From assembly GCA_041396905.1 (NCBI GenBank), contig JAWKXQ010000005.1:1-64000 (forward strand): 64,000 nucleotides of DNA, read 5' to 3'. The position numbers were made by a program, and so were the translations under genes. The first letter of the stretch is position 1; each line of letters opens with the position of its first letter. Of this stretch, positions 7,824-19,458 are shown one piece after another. The notes under the pieces are model-generated. The model searched no databases. It saw only the letters and a program-made list of their open reading frames with translations, and was not told where the DNA came from. Source of the stretch: JACXVD01 sp020446665. Lineage in GTDB: Bacteria; Pseudomonadota; Alphaproteobacteria; Sphingomonadales; Sphingomonadaceae.

Positions 7824-7949
7824 GCGTTTCTCCTCTTGGGCTGAACATATGCGCTTTGTCAGTGGCCCGTCCAGAGCGGTTTACCCGGTCTTCATTCCCT
7901 TGCATTAGTGAGATTGAAACCATCTCTTGCAGTACTGACGGGGTCTGAC

Positions 7950-8261
7950 GTGCCGAAATTCCTGAAGGTCATCTTTGCCATCATCGCCATTGCCGTGCTG
8001 GTTTCCGTCATCATGATTGGCGCCGGTGGTTATTGGCTGAGCAACAATACTGACACGATGGCAGAGGCTGCAGTGGAAGCTTCCGGCATCAAGGATGCGG
8101 TGGCGGAAAAGCAGCGTATGCAGCGCGATGCGCGATGCAATGATGCGAAGCTGGCCTTTCAGCAGATGTGGGACAAGGCGGTGGACAGCAACAGCGTGGA
8201 TCAGCACCAGGATATGCTTGATCGCGCAGAACAGGCCATGCAAACCGCCTGCAGTGGATAA
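7950..8261 (+). CDS. Small single-pass membrane protein, hypothetical
   Basis: From the GTG at 7950 the protein has 103 residues: a transmembrane helix at about residues 6-30 and then a charged soluble part with two cysteines (ARCNDAK and the C-terminal TACSG). An upstream ATG at 7908 would add 14 residues before the helix. The GTG start gives a more ordinary membrane-anchor N-terminus and has a GGGG-rich site upstream. Family and function are unknown. Confidence 0.6.
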   Translation: MPKFLKVIFAIIAIAVLVSVIMIGAGGYWLSNNTDTMAEAAVEASGIKDAVAEKQRMQRDARCNDAKLAFQQMWDKAVDSNSVDQHQDMLDRAEQAMQTACSG

Positions 8262-8405
8262 GCGACCCGAATAAAGCTTGCTATTCGCGCGGGCTGCGCC
8301 TATTTGCGCGCCATCCCGACATTGTCGCGACAACGGAGGGGCTGGCGCCGCAAGGGGCCGGCACCAAAGGGCTTTGCGACATATGTCACCCGATACGGAG
8401 AGTGA

Positions 8406-8990
8406 ATGGCGGATATTGCGCGCCTTGTTGAGCTGATTGAACCCGAAGCGACTGCGCTGGGGTTTGAGCTCGTGCGCGTAAAGATGATGCCTTCCGAAGC
8501 CGGTGATGGCGGCGAAGCGCTGCAGATCATGGCGGAAGACCCGGCTACCGGCCAGCTGCTGATTGAACAATGCGCGGCTCTGTCTCGCCGTGTTTCCGAC
8601 CTGATCGACGAGCTCGAAGAACGCGGCGAAGTGCTGATTCCGGGTGCGTACCACCTCGAAGTCAGTTCCCCCGGCATTGACCGCCCGCTGACGCGCGAGA
8701 AGGACTTTGCCAATTGGGCCGGGCACGAAACCCGCATCGTGATGGTGAAGGGCTGGGAAGACGAGAACAAGGCGTCCCGCGCTTACAAGGGTATCCTGAC
8801 CGGCCTTGGCCAGCGCGATGATGCACCCGCCGCCGGGATCGAGATGAAGGACGGAACGGTCACGTTCCTTCCGCTGGAGCATATTCATTCGGCAAAGCTC
8901 GTTCTTACCGACGCGCTGATTGCCGCCACCCGCCCGCTGGATACCAGCGGGGCAGACGAAATTGTAGAAGAAGAGAAGGCAGACGACTGA
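8406..8990 (+). CDS. rimP: Ribosome maturation factor RimP
   Basis: This 194-aa protein has the RimP core: LGFELVRVKM, then LEVSSPGIDRPLTREKDF, an almost invariant motif, followed by the C-terminal SH3-like domain. It acts in 30S subunit maturation. The stop overlaps the nusA start (TGATG), the classic rimP-nusA arrangement. The acidic tail (EEEKADD) is typical of alphaproteobacteria. Confidence 0.95.
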   Translation: MADIARLVELIEPEATALGFELVRVKMMPSEAGDGGEALQIMAEDPATGQLLIEQCAALSRRVSDLIDELEERGEVLIPGAYHLEVSSPGIDRPLTREKDFANWAGHETRIVMVKGWEDENKASRAYKGILTGLGQRDDAPAAGIEMKDGTVTFLPLEHIHSAKLVLTDALIAATRPLDTSGADEIVEEEKADD

Positions 8991-10639
8991 TGGCCAGTGC
9001 GATTTCCGCCAATAAGGCTGAACTGCTTGCGATTGCCAATGCGGTCGCCACGGAGAAGATGATCGACAAGTCGATCGTCATCGAGGCGATGGAAGAAGCG
9101 ATCCAGAAAGCGGCGCGTGCCCGCTATGGTGCAGAGAATGATATCCGTGCGAAGCTGGACCCGCTGACCGGTGACCTGCGCCTGTGGCGCGTGGTCGAAG
9201 TGGTCGAGGAAGTGGAAGACTACTTCAAGCAGGTTGATCTCAAGGCTGCGCAGAAGCTGGATGCCAATGCCAAGCTGGGTGACTTCATCGTCGATCCGCT
9301 GCCCCCGGTCGATCTCGGCCGTATCGACGCGCAGAGCGCCAAGCAGGTGATCTTCCAGAAGGTCCGCGATGCGGAGCGTGAGCGCCAGTATGAGGAATTC
9401 AAGGACCGCGCAGGCGAAGTCATCACCGGCGTGATCAAGTCGGTCGAATTCGGCCATGTGATCGTCAATCTCGGACGCGCCGAAGGTGTGATCCGCCGCG
9501 ATCAGCAGATCCCGCGTGAAGCCGCCCGTGTGGGCGAACGTGTGCGCGCGCTGATCACCAAGGTGGAGCGCAACAACCGTGGCCCGCAGATTTTCCTGTC
9601 TCGCGCGCATCCGGACTTCATGAAGAAGCTGTTCGCGCAGGAAGTGCCCGAAATCTACGATGGCATCATCGAAATCCGCGCCGCCGCCCGCGATCCGGGC
9701 AGCCGGGCGAAGATCGGCGTGATCAGCCACGATTCCAGCATTGACCCGGTCGGCGCCTGCGTCGGCATGAAGGGCAGCCGCGTGCAGGCGGTGGTGCAGG
9801 AACTGCAGGGCGAAAAGATCGACATCATTCCCTGGAGCGAAGACATCGCCACCTTCATCGTCAACGCGCTGCAGCCGGCCACGGTGGCCCGCGTGGTGCT
9901 GGACGAAGAAGAAGGGCGGATCGAAGTGGTCGTGCCTGACGATCAGCTCAGCCTCGCCATTGGTCGCCGCGGCCAGAATGTCCGTCTCGCCAGCCAGCTG
10001 ACGGGCAACCAGATCGACATCATGACCGAGGAAGAAGCCAGCACCAAGCGGCAGAAGGAATTCGCCGAACGGTCCAAGATGTTCGAGGAAGAGCTCGACG
10101 TCGATGAAACGCTCAGCCAGCTTCTGGTCGCCGAAGGCTTCGCGGAACTGGAAGAAGTGGCTTATGTCCAGCTGGAAGAGCTCGCAGGCATCGAAGGCTT
10201 TGACGAGGAACTGGCTGAAGAGCTGCAGAGCCGCGCCATCGAAGCGCTTGAGCGCCACGAGGAAACCGCCCGTGCGGCGCGCCGTGAACTGGGCGTGGAA
10301 GATGCACTGGCCGAAATGCCGCATCTCAACGAACAGATGCTGGTGACGCTGGGCAAGGCCGGCATCAAGACGCTGGATGATCTGGCCGATCTCGCCACGG
10401 ACGAACTGATCGCCCGCAAGCGCGAAGCGCCGCGTCGCCGGGGCAATACCGATGGCCCGCCGCTCCGCCGCAACCAGCGGACGGAAGACAAGGGCGGCGT
10501 GCTGGGCGAATATGGCCTGAGCGAAGAGCAGGGCAATGAGATCATCATGGCCGCTCGCGCACATTGGTTTGAAGACGAAGACGAGCCCGCTCAGGAACCT
10601 GCAACACAGGAGGCCGCTGATGCGGACTCCGAACAATGA
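8990..10639 (+). CDS. nusA: Transcription termination/antitermination protein NusA
   Basis: The protein has 549 residues. The N-terminal polymerase-binding domain comes first, then an S1 domain (VITGVIKSVEFGHVIVNLG, about residues 138-200). Two KH domains follow (GACVGMKGSRVQAV and the AIGRRGQNVRLA region, about 230-345) and then C-terminal helix-hairpin-helix repeats. It binds RNA polymerase and nascent RNA. It is coupled to rimP upstream and overlaps the ylxR gene by 20 bases. Confidence 0.96.
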   Translation: MASAISANKAELLAIANAVATEKMIDKSIVIEAMEEAIQKAARARYGAENDIRAKLDPLTGDLRLWRVVEVVEEVEDYFKQVDLKAAQKLDANAKLGDFIVDPLPPVDLGRIDAQSAKQVIFQKVRDAERERQYEEFKDRAGEVITGVIKSVEFGHVIVNLGRAEGVIRRDQQIPREAARVGERVRALITKVERNNRGPQIFLSRAHPDFMKKLFAQEVPEIYDGIIEIRAAARDPGSRAKIGVISHDSSIDPVGACVGMKGSRVQAVVQELQGEKIDIIPWSEDIATFIVNALQPATVARVVLDEEEGRIEVVVPDDQLSLAIGRRGQNVRLASQLTGNQIDIMTEEEASTKRQKEFAERSKMFEEELDVDETLSQLLVAEGFAELEEVAYVQLEELAGIEGFDEELAEELQSRAIEALERHEETARAARRELGVEDALAEMPHLNEQMLVTLGKAGIKTLDDLADLATDELIARKREAPRRRGNTDGPPLRRNQRTEDKGGVLGEYGLSEEQGNEIIMAARAHWFEDEDEPAQEPATQEAADADSEQ

Positions 10640-11360
10640 GCGCCTGACGTCCGACATCGCTGAAGGCCGCAAGGCGCAGGGTAAACCTGCGCCCGAACGC
10701 CGCTGCATCCTTTCTGGAGAGCATGACGCGCGCGATGCGCTGATCCGGCTGGCGATCAGCCCGGATGGCGACGTGCTGCCCGATCCCCTGGCCAAGGCGC
10801 CGGGGCGCGGGGCGTGGATTGGCGTAAGCCGGGCGGAACTGACCGCCGCCATGGGAGAGGGCAAGAAGGGCGGTGCGCTGCGTGGCGCGCTGGCCAGAGC
10901 TTTCAAGGGGGCACAACTGAATGTGCCGGAAAACTTGCCTGAGCTCGTCGAAGCAGCCCTGACCCGGGTGTTGCTGGACCGGCTGGGCCTCGAAATGCGG
11001 GCAGGAAACCTTATCTTGGGGTCCGACCGCATTGCCGAACATGCCCGTGGCGGGGTGGTGGAACTGTTGCTCCACGCCGCCGATGCAGGCGAGGATGGCA
11101 CCAGCAAGCTCGATCAGGCCTGGCGTGTTGGGCGCGAGGTTGAGGGGAGCGGCGAGCGTGGTTTGCGCTTGCCACTGGACCGGTCGGCACTGTCTGTGGC
11201 ATTGGGCCGCGACAATGTCGTCCATATGGCGCTGGCCAATCCGAAAGCGGCCAGCCGGGTCGCTTCGGCCCTGCAGCGCCTGATGCATTTCCGGGGGGCC
11301 GACAGCCCAACGAATGAAGCCGGTGCGCAGCCAGAGCAGCGTGCTGTGACGACGAATTGA
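10620..11360 (+). CDS. YlxR (DUF448) RNA-binding protein fused to an L7Ae-like domain
   Basis: The 246-aa protein starts at an ATG inside the end of nusA. Residues 24-90 are the YlxR domain (ERRCILSGE, then PDPLAKAPGRGAWIG). Residues 115-220 resemble an L7Ae/YlxQ-like RNA-binding domain (AGNLILGSDRIAEHA, then LPLDRSALSVALG). This two-domain form between nusA and infB is the standard alphaproteobacterial arrangement. Its probable role is RNA or ribosome association, with the exact function not settled. Confidence 0.88.
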   Translation: MRTPNNERLTSDIAEGRKAQGKPAPERRCILSGEHDARDALIRLAISPDGDVLPDPLAKAPGRGAWIGVSRAELTAAMGEGKKGGALRGALARAFKGAQLNVPENLPELVEAALTRVLLDRLGLEMRAGNLILGSDRIAEHARGGVVELLLHAADAGEDGTSKLDQAWRVGREVEGSGERGLRLPLDRSALSVALGRDNVVHMALANPKAASRVASALQRLMHFRGADSPTNEAGAQPEQRAVTTN

Positions 11361-11382
11361 GATTGAAGGACAAGCGAGCTTT

Positions 11383-13923
<2,541 letters not shown>

Positions 13924-13953
13924 CGGGCAGGTTTTCGCGGATAAGGCCAGGTC

Positions 13954-14346
13954 ATGGATTTCGACTGCGCATCGTCACGGCTGATCGGTTCAGGGGATAC
14001 CCGGTTTGATCCTGAAACCGGCGTGGTCGAAATGGACTTCGTCGCGCCGCCTGAATTTGCTTCGCCGCGTGGCGCGGTGCAGGGCGGGCTGATCGGTGGA
14101 TTTCTGGATGAAGTGATGGGTGCCGCTGTCTATCATGGCAGTGGCTTCAAACTCCTGCCGCTCAATCTCGATTTCAACATCTCCTGCCTCAAACTTGTCC
14201 CCATCGGCCCGCTCAAGGCGACCGCACGGGTGGTTCGCATGGGGCGCAAGGTGGCTTTTATCGAAGGCGAGTTGTTCAGCCCCGATGGCGAATTGCTGGC
14301 CCGCTCGACCAGTACAGCCATGCTGTCGGAGGTTCCCGCTGGCTGA
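13954..14346 (+). CDS. PaaI-like hotdog-fold thioesterase
   Basis: The protein has 130 residues with a hotdog signature: EFASPRGAVQGGLIGGFLDE followed by LNLDFNISCLKLVPIG. The family hydrolyses aryl- or acyl-CoA thioesters; the substrate is unknown here. It lies 30 bases downstream of infB and its end overlaps the next gene, so it appears to be carried on the same transcript as a guest gene. Confidence 0.83.
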   Translation: MDFDCASSRLIGSGDTRFDPETGVVEMDFVAPPEFASPRGAVQGGLIGGFLDEVMGAAVYHGSGFKLLPLNLDFNISCLKLVPIGPLKATARVVRMGRKVAFIEGELFSPDGELLARSTSTAMLSEVPAG

Positions 14347-14876
14347 TCGGCAATATGCTGTCCTGCTTTCGCGCATCAATGTCGGGGGAAACCGGCTGAA
14401 GATGGCGGAACTGAAATCTGCACTGGAAGCGGCGCATTTCCCCACTGTGCAAACCATCGCGGCAAGCGGCAATGTGGTGCTGGAAAGCGGGCTGGCCGCC
14501 GGGGGCCGTCAGTCAGACCATTGCCCGGCTCATGCAGGCGGAATTCGGGATTGAGTGCATTGCGGTGGCGCTGACGCGACCTGAGTTGGAAGCAGTGCTG
14601 GCAAAGTGCCCCTATGCAAATGGCGATCCGAAGAAGGTCCATGTGCTGTTCTGCGACGGCGAAGTGCGTAAGGAGGCAGTGGCGCAATTGCGCGCCGAAC
14701 ATGCCGCGCGCGGGGCGGAGCAAATCGAAGCGGGTGACGGTGTGCTCTATGTGGACTATGTGGATGGGGCTGGCGATTCCAAGCTGACCAGCGCATGGCT
14801 GGAGCGCCGCTTGGGGTGTTCGACCACGGCACGAAACATGAACTCGCTCAATCGTATTCTTGGCAAGATGAACTGA
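14342..14876 (+). CDS. DUF1697 family protein, with one apparent frameshift
   Basis: The N-terminal part (YAVLLSRINVGGNRLKMAELK, then TIAASGNVVLESG) is typical DUF1697. The rest (TIARLMQAEFGIECIAVALT to the stop) continues in the next frame. Removing one G from the five-G run at 14501-14505 joins them into a normal protein of about 178 residues. No ATG, GTG or TTG starts the first frame near ADRQYAV; the only nearby candidate is CTG at 14339. The stop overlaps the rbfA start. The family has no known function. Confidence 0.75.
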
Positions 14877-15271
14877 TGGCCCGCAACCAATCCACCCCTG
14901 AACAGCAATCGGTCCGTGTCCTGAAAGTGGGCGAGCGGGTGCGGCATATATTGTCGGAACTGCTGGCGCGCGGCGAAGTGCATGACGAGATTGTCTCGGC
15001 AGCGAATATCTCTGTCACGGAAGTGCGCATGACGCCGGACCTGCGCAATGCGACCGCTTATGTGAAGCCGCTGCTTGGGGCAGAGGAAGATGCGGTCGTG
15101 AAGGCGCTGCGCCAGAATACGGCATTCCTCCAGCGCGAAGTGGCCAGCCGTCTGGGCCTGAAATTCGCGCCGAAGCTCAAATTCAAGCCGGATGAGAGCT
15201 TTGACGAAGCCGACCGGATCGAGCGGTTGCTGAATGATCCGCGCGTAGCGCGCGACCTCGACGAAGAATAA
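14876..15271 (+). CDS. rbfA: Ribosome-binding factor A
   Basis: The 131-aa protein has the RbfA KH-like fold signature: VRHILSELLARGEV, then ISVTEVRMTPDLRNATAYVK and LKFKPDESFDEADRIERLL. It acts in late 30S maturation and cold adaptation. The ATG overlaps the TGA of the preceding gene. In most relatives truB follows directly, but here a 4.2-kb block intervenes. Confidence 0.95.
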   Translation: MARNQSTPEQQSVRVLKVGERVRHILSELLARGEVHDEIVSAANISVTEVRMTPDLRNATAYVKPLLGAEEDAVVKALRQNTAFLQREVASRLGLKFAPKLKFKPDESFDEADRIERLLNDPRVARDLDEE

Positions 15272-15841
15272 TCAGCGCGGCACCATCCGGGCCTTGAGGC
15301 CGATGGTTACGTCCTTGCCCACTATCAGCGAATAGGACTTCATGCCGAAGTCGCGGCGATTGATCGTGGTCTCGCCGCTCAGCTGTATCGCCTCGCCGGG
15401 CTGTGCCTTTGCCGGCGGTGTGTCAAAAATGACCGCCAGCGTTACCGGCCTAGTCACACCGCGCGCGGTCAGTTGCCCGGTGACTTTCCCCTTGCGGTCA
15501 GAGGTAAGCTGCAGGTCACTGCCTACAAAGCGGACAGTAGGGTATTTCTCCACCCAGAAAAACTTTTCGCCGCGCAGACGCTCCTGCGTCACCTTGTCTG
15601 GCGCGACCAGCGCCCGGGCATCGAGCGTTACATCGAGCGCGATATCTGCCGGATTGTCCGGGGCGAGGCGAACCTGCCCCGAGACTTTCGGGAAGCGAGC
15701 TGTCTTGCTGGCCAGCCCGAAGAAGGCAACCTTGGCGGAGACATCGCTGGCATCCGGATCAAGCGCGTAGCGCAGTTGCAGCCCGTTTGCGCCGATCAGC
15801 AACAGGCAGGCAAGCGGCAACACGAGTAGGCGGGCCAGCAT
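15272..15841 (-). CDS. YceI-like periplasmic protein
   Basis: This 189-aa protein has an N-terminal signal peptide (MLARLLVLPLACLLLIGANG) and a YceI lipocalin-like domain. The domain is marked by FFWVEKYPTVRFVG, GQLTARGVTRPVTL and the C-terminal INRRDFGM motif. YceI proteins bind isoprenoid or amphiphilic lipids in the periplasm; the ligand is unknown here. The gene ends directly against the convergent rbfA stop. Confidence 0.9.
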   Translation of the reverse strand: MLARLLVLPLACLLLIGANGLQLRYALDPDASDVSAKVAFFGLASKTARFPKVSGQVRLAPDNPADIALDVTLDARALVAPDKVTQERLRGEKFFWVEKYPTVRFVGSDLQLTSDRKGKVTGQLTARGVTRPVTLAVIFDTPPAKAQPGEAIQLSGETTINRRDFGMKSYSLIVGKDVTIGLKARMVPR

Positions 15842-15905
15842 GGCTCAGTCTCCTTTTCCTGTCAGTCGTCCACGCCTGTCGGCTTGGCTGGACGGGCCAA
15901 CCGGG

Positions 15906-17489
15906 TCATTGCGGCGTGGCGGCCAGCGGTGTTTCCATAAACACGCTTGCACCCGGCCCCAGCGGCAGGTCCAGCACTACCCAGGCCATCGTCAGGGCAA
16001 GGCCAGCCAGCATCAGGCCGACCGAATAGGGCACCATGGTCGCCGTAAGGCTGCCGAGGCCGAAATCCTTTTGCCAGCGTTGGCAGAAGATCAGGATCAG
16101 CGGGAAATAGACCATCAGAGGGGTGATGATATTGGTTGCGCTGTCGCCCACGCGATAGGCGGCAGTGGCCATTTCCGGCGACAGGCCCAGCAGCATCAGC
16201 ATCGGCACCAGCACCGGAGCCAGCAGCGCCCATTTCGCGCTGGCCGAGCCGACAAAGATGTTGAGCAACGCGGAAACCAGCACGATTGCCCCTAGCAGAG
16301 CCCAGGCGGGCAGGCCCGATGCCTGCAACATGTCCGCTCCGTTCACTGCAAGGATCAGGCCCAGATTGGACCATGCAAACATGGCTACGAAATGCGCCGC
16401 GGCAAAGGCGAGGACGAGGTAATAGGCCAGATCTTCCATTGCGCCTGCCATCATCTTCACCAGACCGCGATGATCGCTGATGGTACCCGCCGCCTTGCCA
16501 TAGGCCCAGCCCGCCAGCAGGAAGAGGATGAAGAAGCCGGCGACGAGGCTCTGGTAGAAGGGTGTCAGCCGTGCTTCGGGGTTGGCCTCCTCGTTAATCA
16601 GGGGGGTGCCCGGACCAAGCGTGAAGACGAGCCACAGCCCGATCACGAACAGCACAGCCAGCCCGGCATTGCGCAACCCCTTGCGCTCGGCATCGGTCAA
16701 CGGCGCGTCGCCCTGTTCATTGGCGGGAGCATTGCCGGCATGGGCCGGGTCCCATTTACCCAGCCGAGGCTCGATAATCCGGTCAGTGACATACCAGATC
16801 ACCGGCAGGAAAATGAAAGTCATGGCCGCGATGAAATACCAGTTCCCGGCGATATTGGCGGTGAAGTCGGCAAATACGGTTTCCACTGCTGCTTCGGTGA
16901 TGCCGAACAGCAGCGCGTCAAGCTGGCCGGGAAGGATGTTGGCGGAAAAACCGCCGGATACGCCGGCAAAGGTCGCCGCAATACCGGCAACCGGATGGCG
17001 ACCCGCCGCGTGGAAGATGATCCCCGCCAGTGGTATCAGTACGACATAGGCAGCATCCGCAGCCAGGTTGCCCAGCATCCCCACCAGCACGACTATCGGC
17101 GTCAGCATCGCCTTGGGTGCATTGCGCACACCGGCGCGCATGGCGGTGCCGAACAGGCCGGCACGCTCCGCCACGCCAGCACCCAGCATCACCACCAACA
17201 CATAGCCGAGCGGGTGGAAATGGGTGAAAGTCTTGGGCATTTCGACCCACAGCTTCTGGATATTGTCCGCCGAAATCAGGCTGGTCGCTGCGATCACGCG
17301 CAGTTGCCCGGTTGCCTCGTCCATTTCCGTCGGGTGTGTGACGGACCAGCCCGCCATGCTGGCGATGATGGACAGGACCACCAGACCGGCGATCAGCCAG
17401 AAAAACAGGAAGACCGGATCCGGCAGGCGATTGCCCACGCGCTCGATCCAGCCAAGTATTCCCTTTTGCGCGGGTGCTGCGCTCGCCAT
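15906..17489 (-). CDS. AbgT-family transporter
   Basis: The protein has 527 residues and about 11-13 hydrophobic segments. It carries AbgT hallmarks: GILGWIERVGNRLPDPV at the N-terminus, GMLGNLAADAAYVVLIPLAG, GFSANILPGQLDALL and the C-terminal YRVGDSATNIITPLM motif. The family transports p-aminobenzoyl-glutamate or exports sulfonamide-like compounds using the proton gradient. The ATG at 17489 follows a GGGAGGAAC site; longer upstream extensions run into the tdk promoter region. Confidence 0.88.
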   Translation of the reverse strand: MASAAPAQKGILGWIERVGNRLPDPVFLFFWLIAGLVVLSIIASMAGWSVTHPTEMDEATGQLRVIAATSLISADNIQKLWVEMPKTFTHFHPLGYVLVVMLGAGVAERAGLFGTAMRAGVRNAPKAMLTPIVVLVGMLGNLAADAAYVVLIPLAGIIFHAAGRHPVAGIAATFAGVSGGFSANILPGQLDALLFGITEAAVETVFADFTANIAGNWYFIAAMTFIFLPVIWYVTDRIIEPRLGKWDPAHAGNAPANEQGDAPLTDAERKGLRNAGLAVLFVIGLWLVFTLGPGTPLINEEANPEARLTPFYQSLVAGFFILFLLAGWAYGKAAGTISDHRGLVKMMAGAMEDLAYYLVLAFAAAHFVAMFAWSNLGLILAVNGADMLQASGLPAWALLGAIVLVSALLNIFVGSASAKWALLAPVLVPMLMLLGLSPEMATAAYRVGDSATNIITPLMVYFPLILIFCQRWQKDFGLGSLTATMVPYSVGLMLAGLALTMAWVVLDLPLGPGASVFMETPLAATPQ

Positions 17490-17621
17490 TTCTGTTCCTC
17501 CCGGCCTGTTGTCTGTGCGGCACCTTGCCTTTTGTGGCCTGTCTTCGCAATGAATGCCGAACCGGGGGATCAGTTCCAGCAAATGCTTGGCCACTCGGTC
17601 CTGCCGCGCTAGCCACCAGCC

Positions 17622-18215
17622 ATGGCCAAGCTCTACTTCTACTATGCGAGCATGAATGCGGGCAAGAGCTCGACCCTGTTGCAGGCAGCCTTCAACTATG
17701 GCGAGCGCGATATGCGCGTTTCGCTTTGGACCGCTGCGCTGGATGACCGCCCCGGTTTCGGCGCGATTTCCAGCCGCATCGGTCTGGCGAGCGACGCGCA
17801 TCGGTTCGAAGCCGCAACCGACATCGCCGCGCGGGTGCTGGCCGACCATGCCGAGGCACCCATCCATTGCGTGCTGGTGGACGAAGCGCAGTTCCTGACC
17901 AGGGAGCAGGTTTGGCAATGCGCGGCATTGGCGGATGAGGCCGGCATTCCGGTGCTCTGCTATGGCTTGCGTACCGATTTCCAGGGCGAGCTGTTCCCCG
18001 GATCAGCCGCGCTGCTGGGCATTGCTGACAGCCTCGTCGAGCTGAAGGCGGTGTGCCATTGCGGGCGCAAGGCGACCATGAACCTGCGTGTCGATGCCAG
18101 CGGCAAGGCGGTAAGCCAGGGTGCACAGACAGAGATTGGCGGGAATGACCGCTATGTGGCGCTTTGCCGCAAGCATTTTACCAAGGCACTGGATGGCAAT
18201 GATGGCAAGGGCTGA
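17622..18215 (+). CDS. tdk: Thymidine kinase
   Basis: The 197-aa protein has the type II Tdk layout: P-loop YASMNAGKSS (residues 8-17), Walker B-like VLVDEAQFL, and the substrate loop CYGLRTDFQGELFPGS. A CHCG cluster with a later CRKH likely forms the structural zinc site. It phosphorylates thymidine with ATP for salvage. The GNAT gene starts inside its 3' end. Confidence 0.94.
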   Translation: MAKLYFYYASMNAGKSSTLLQAAFNYGERDMRVSLWTAALDDRPGFGAISSRIGLASDAHRFEAATDIAARVLADHAEAPIHCVLVDEAQFLTREQVWQCAALADEAGIPVLCYGLRTDFQGELFPGSAALLGIADSLVELKAVCHCGRKATMNLRVDASGKAVSQGAQTEIGGNDRYVALCRKHFTKALDGNDGKG

Positions 18216-18741
18216 ACTGGCAACGCTTCTCGTCGATGGCGAGGTGACGGTGGAACCCTTTGCCGCGCAGCATGTGGATGGCCTGCGCGAGGCTTGCGCG
18301 CAGGATCGCGAGATATGGGAGATCTACCCGGTCAACATGCTCGATGATGGCTTTGAGGAACAGCTCAAGGCGTTTCACGGCGAAGAGGGCTGGGTGCGCT
18401 TTGCGCTGTGTCATGCAGGCCGGGTGGTGGGGACCAGTTCCTACATCCATCCCAGCCCGGAGAATGGCACGGTGATGATCGGCGGGACCTATATCGAACC
18501 GTCGGTGCGCGGCACGGATTTCAACCACCGGGTCAAGAAACTGATGATCGAACACGCCTTTGCCTGTGGCTTCTGGCGGATCGAGTTTACCGTGGACACG
18601 CGCAACAAGCGATCCATGGCCGCAGTGCAGAAGCTGGGCGCGAAACATGAAGGGACCTTGCGCCGCAACCGCACCACATGGACCGGCTATGTCCGCAATA
18701 CGGCAGTGTTTGGCCTGCTGAAAGAGGAATGGGCTGGCTGA
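18193..18741 (+). CDS. GNAT family N-acetyltransferase
   Basis: From the ATG at 18193 the protein has 182 residues. It resembles the RimJ/RimL-type acetyltransferases (IGGTYIEPSVRGTDFNHRVK, then RIEFTVDTRNKRSMAAVQKL and the KHEGTLRRNRTTWTG segment). Methionines at 18199 and 18202 are equally possible starts. The acetyl acceptor is unknown. The gene overlaps tdk by about 20 bases, so the two are translated from one message. Confidence 0.85.
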   Translation: MAMMARAELATLLVDGEVTVEPFAAQHVDGLREACAQDREIWEIYPVNMLDDGFEEQLKAFHGEEGWVRFALCHAGRVVGTSSYIHPSPENGTVMIGGTYIEPSVRGTDFNHRVKKLMIEHAFACGFWRIEFTVDTRNKRSMAAVQKLGAKHEGTLRRNRTTWTGYVRNTAVFGLLKEEWAG

Positions 18742-18769
18742 TCGGCCTTGCCGCTCCTATCTACCCCTC

Positions 18770-19456
18770 ATGAGCGAAACTCTTACCACCATTCTCGTGC
18801 TGGTCCCCGCGCTGGTGATCGCCATTGTCTTTCACGAAGTCGCGCATGGGCTCGCTGCCCGCGCGCTGGGCGATCCCACGGCGGAGGAACGAGGGCGGTT
18901 GAGCCTCAATCCCATTCGCCATGTCGATCCGGTGGGCACCTTGCTGGTGCCGGGCTTTCTCGCGCTGGTCAGCGGGCCGATCTTCGGCTGGGCCAAGCCG
19001 GTGCCGGTGAACGGGCGGCGGCTGAACAATCCGCGGCGCGACATGATGCTGGTTGCGGCGGCTGGTCCGGGCATGAATTTGCTGCTGGCGGGCGTGGGCG
19101 CGGTGCTGCTGGGCCTGTTTGGCGAAGCGCTGGTGGGTGAACCGGGGCAGGCGGGCAATTTGCTGGCCGAGGGGCTGATCTATTTCATCCTCATCAATTG
19201 CTTCCTCGCCTTTTTCAACCTGCTGCCGATCCCGCCCTTTGACGGATCGCATATTCTGGAAGGGCTTCTGCCGCGCAGCATGGCGGTGCATTTCGCGAAG
19301 CTGCGGCAGGTGGGCCTGTTGTTCTTTGTCGGGCTGGTGGCGGTCAGCTGGGCCTTCCCGCAATGGGGTGTGATCGAAACGCTGGTTGGCCCGCCGGTCA
19401 ATATCATGATGGGATTCTATCGCGACATCGCGATGACCGTCGCCGGTTTGGTCTGA
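18770..19456 (+). CDS. Site-2 protease (M50) family membrane metalloprotease
   Basis: The 228-aa protein has an HEVAH zinc-binding motif (residues 22-26) in its first membrane helix. The second zinc ligand motif is NLLPIPPFDGSHIL near residue 153. It has about five hydrophobic segments and no PDZ domain, so it belongs to the minimal stand-alone M50B group rather than RseP. The substrate is unknown. It lies directly before truB with two bases between them. Confidence 0.88.
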   Translation: MSETLTTILVLVPALVIAIVFHEVAHGLAARALGDPTAEERGRLSLNPIRHVDPVGTLLVPGFLALVSGPIFGWAKPVPVNGRRLNNPRRDMMLVAAAGPGMNLLLAGVGAVLLGLFGEALVGEPGQAGNLLAEGLIYFILINCFLAFFNLLPIPPFDGSHILEGLLPRSMAVHFAKLRQVGLLFFVGLVAVSWAFPQWGVIETLVGPPVNIMMGFYRDIAMTVAGLV

Positions 19457-19458
19457 CG

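Noticed and set aside
8322..8333. Perfect palindrome TTGTCGCGACAA upstream of rimP
   Set aside because: It is short and single, and I know no regulator with this site; chance is possible in GC-rich DNA.
8885..11107. Very long open frame on the minus strand opposite nusA and ylxR
   Set aside because: It is antisense to strongly conserved genes and has biased His/Phe/Leu/Asp content typical of the reverse complement of GC-rich coding sequence.
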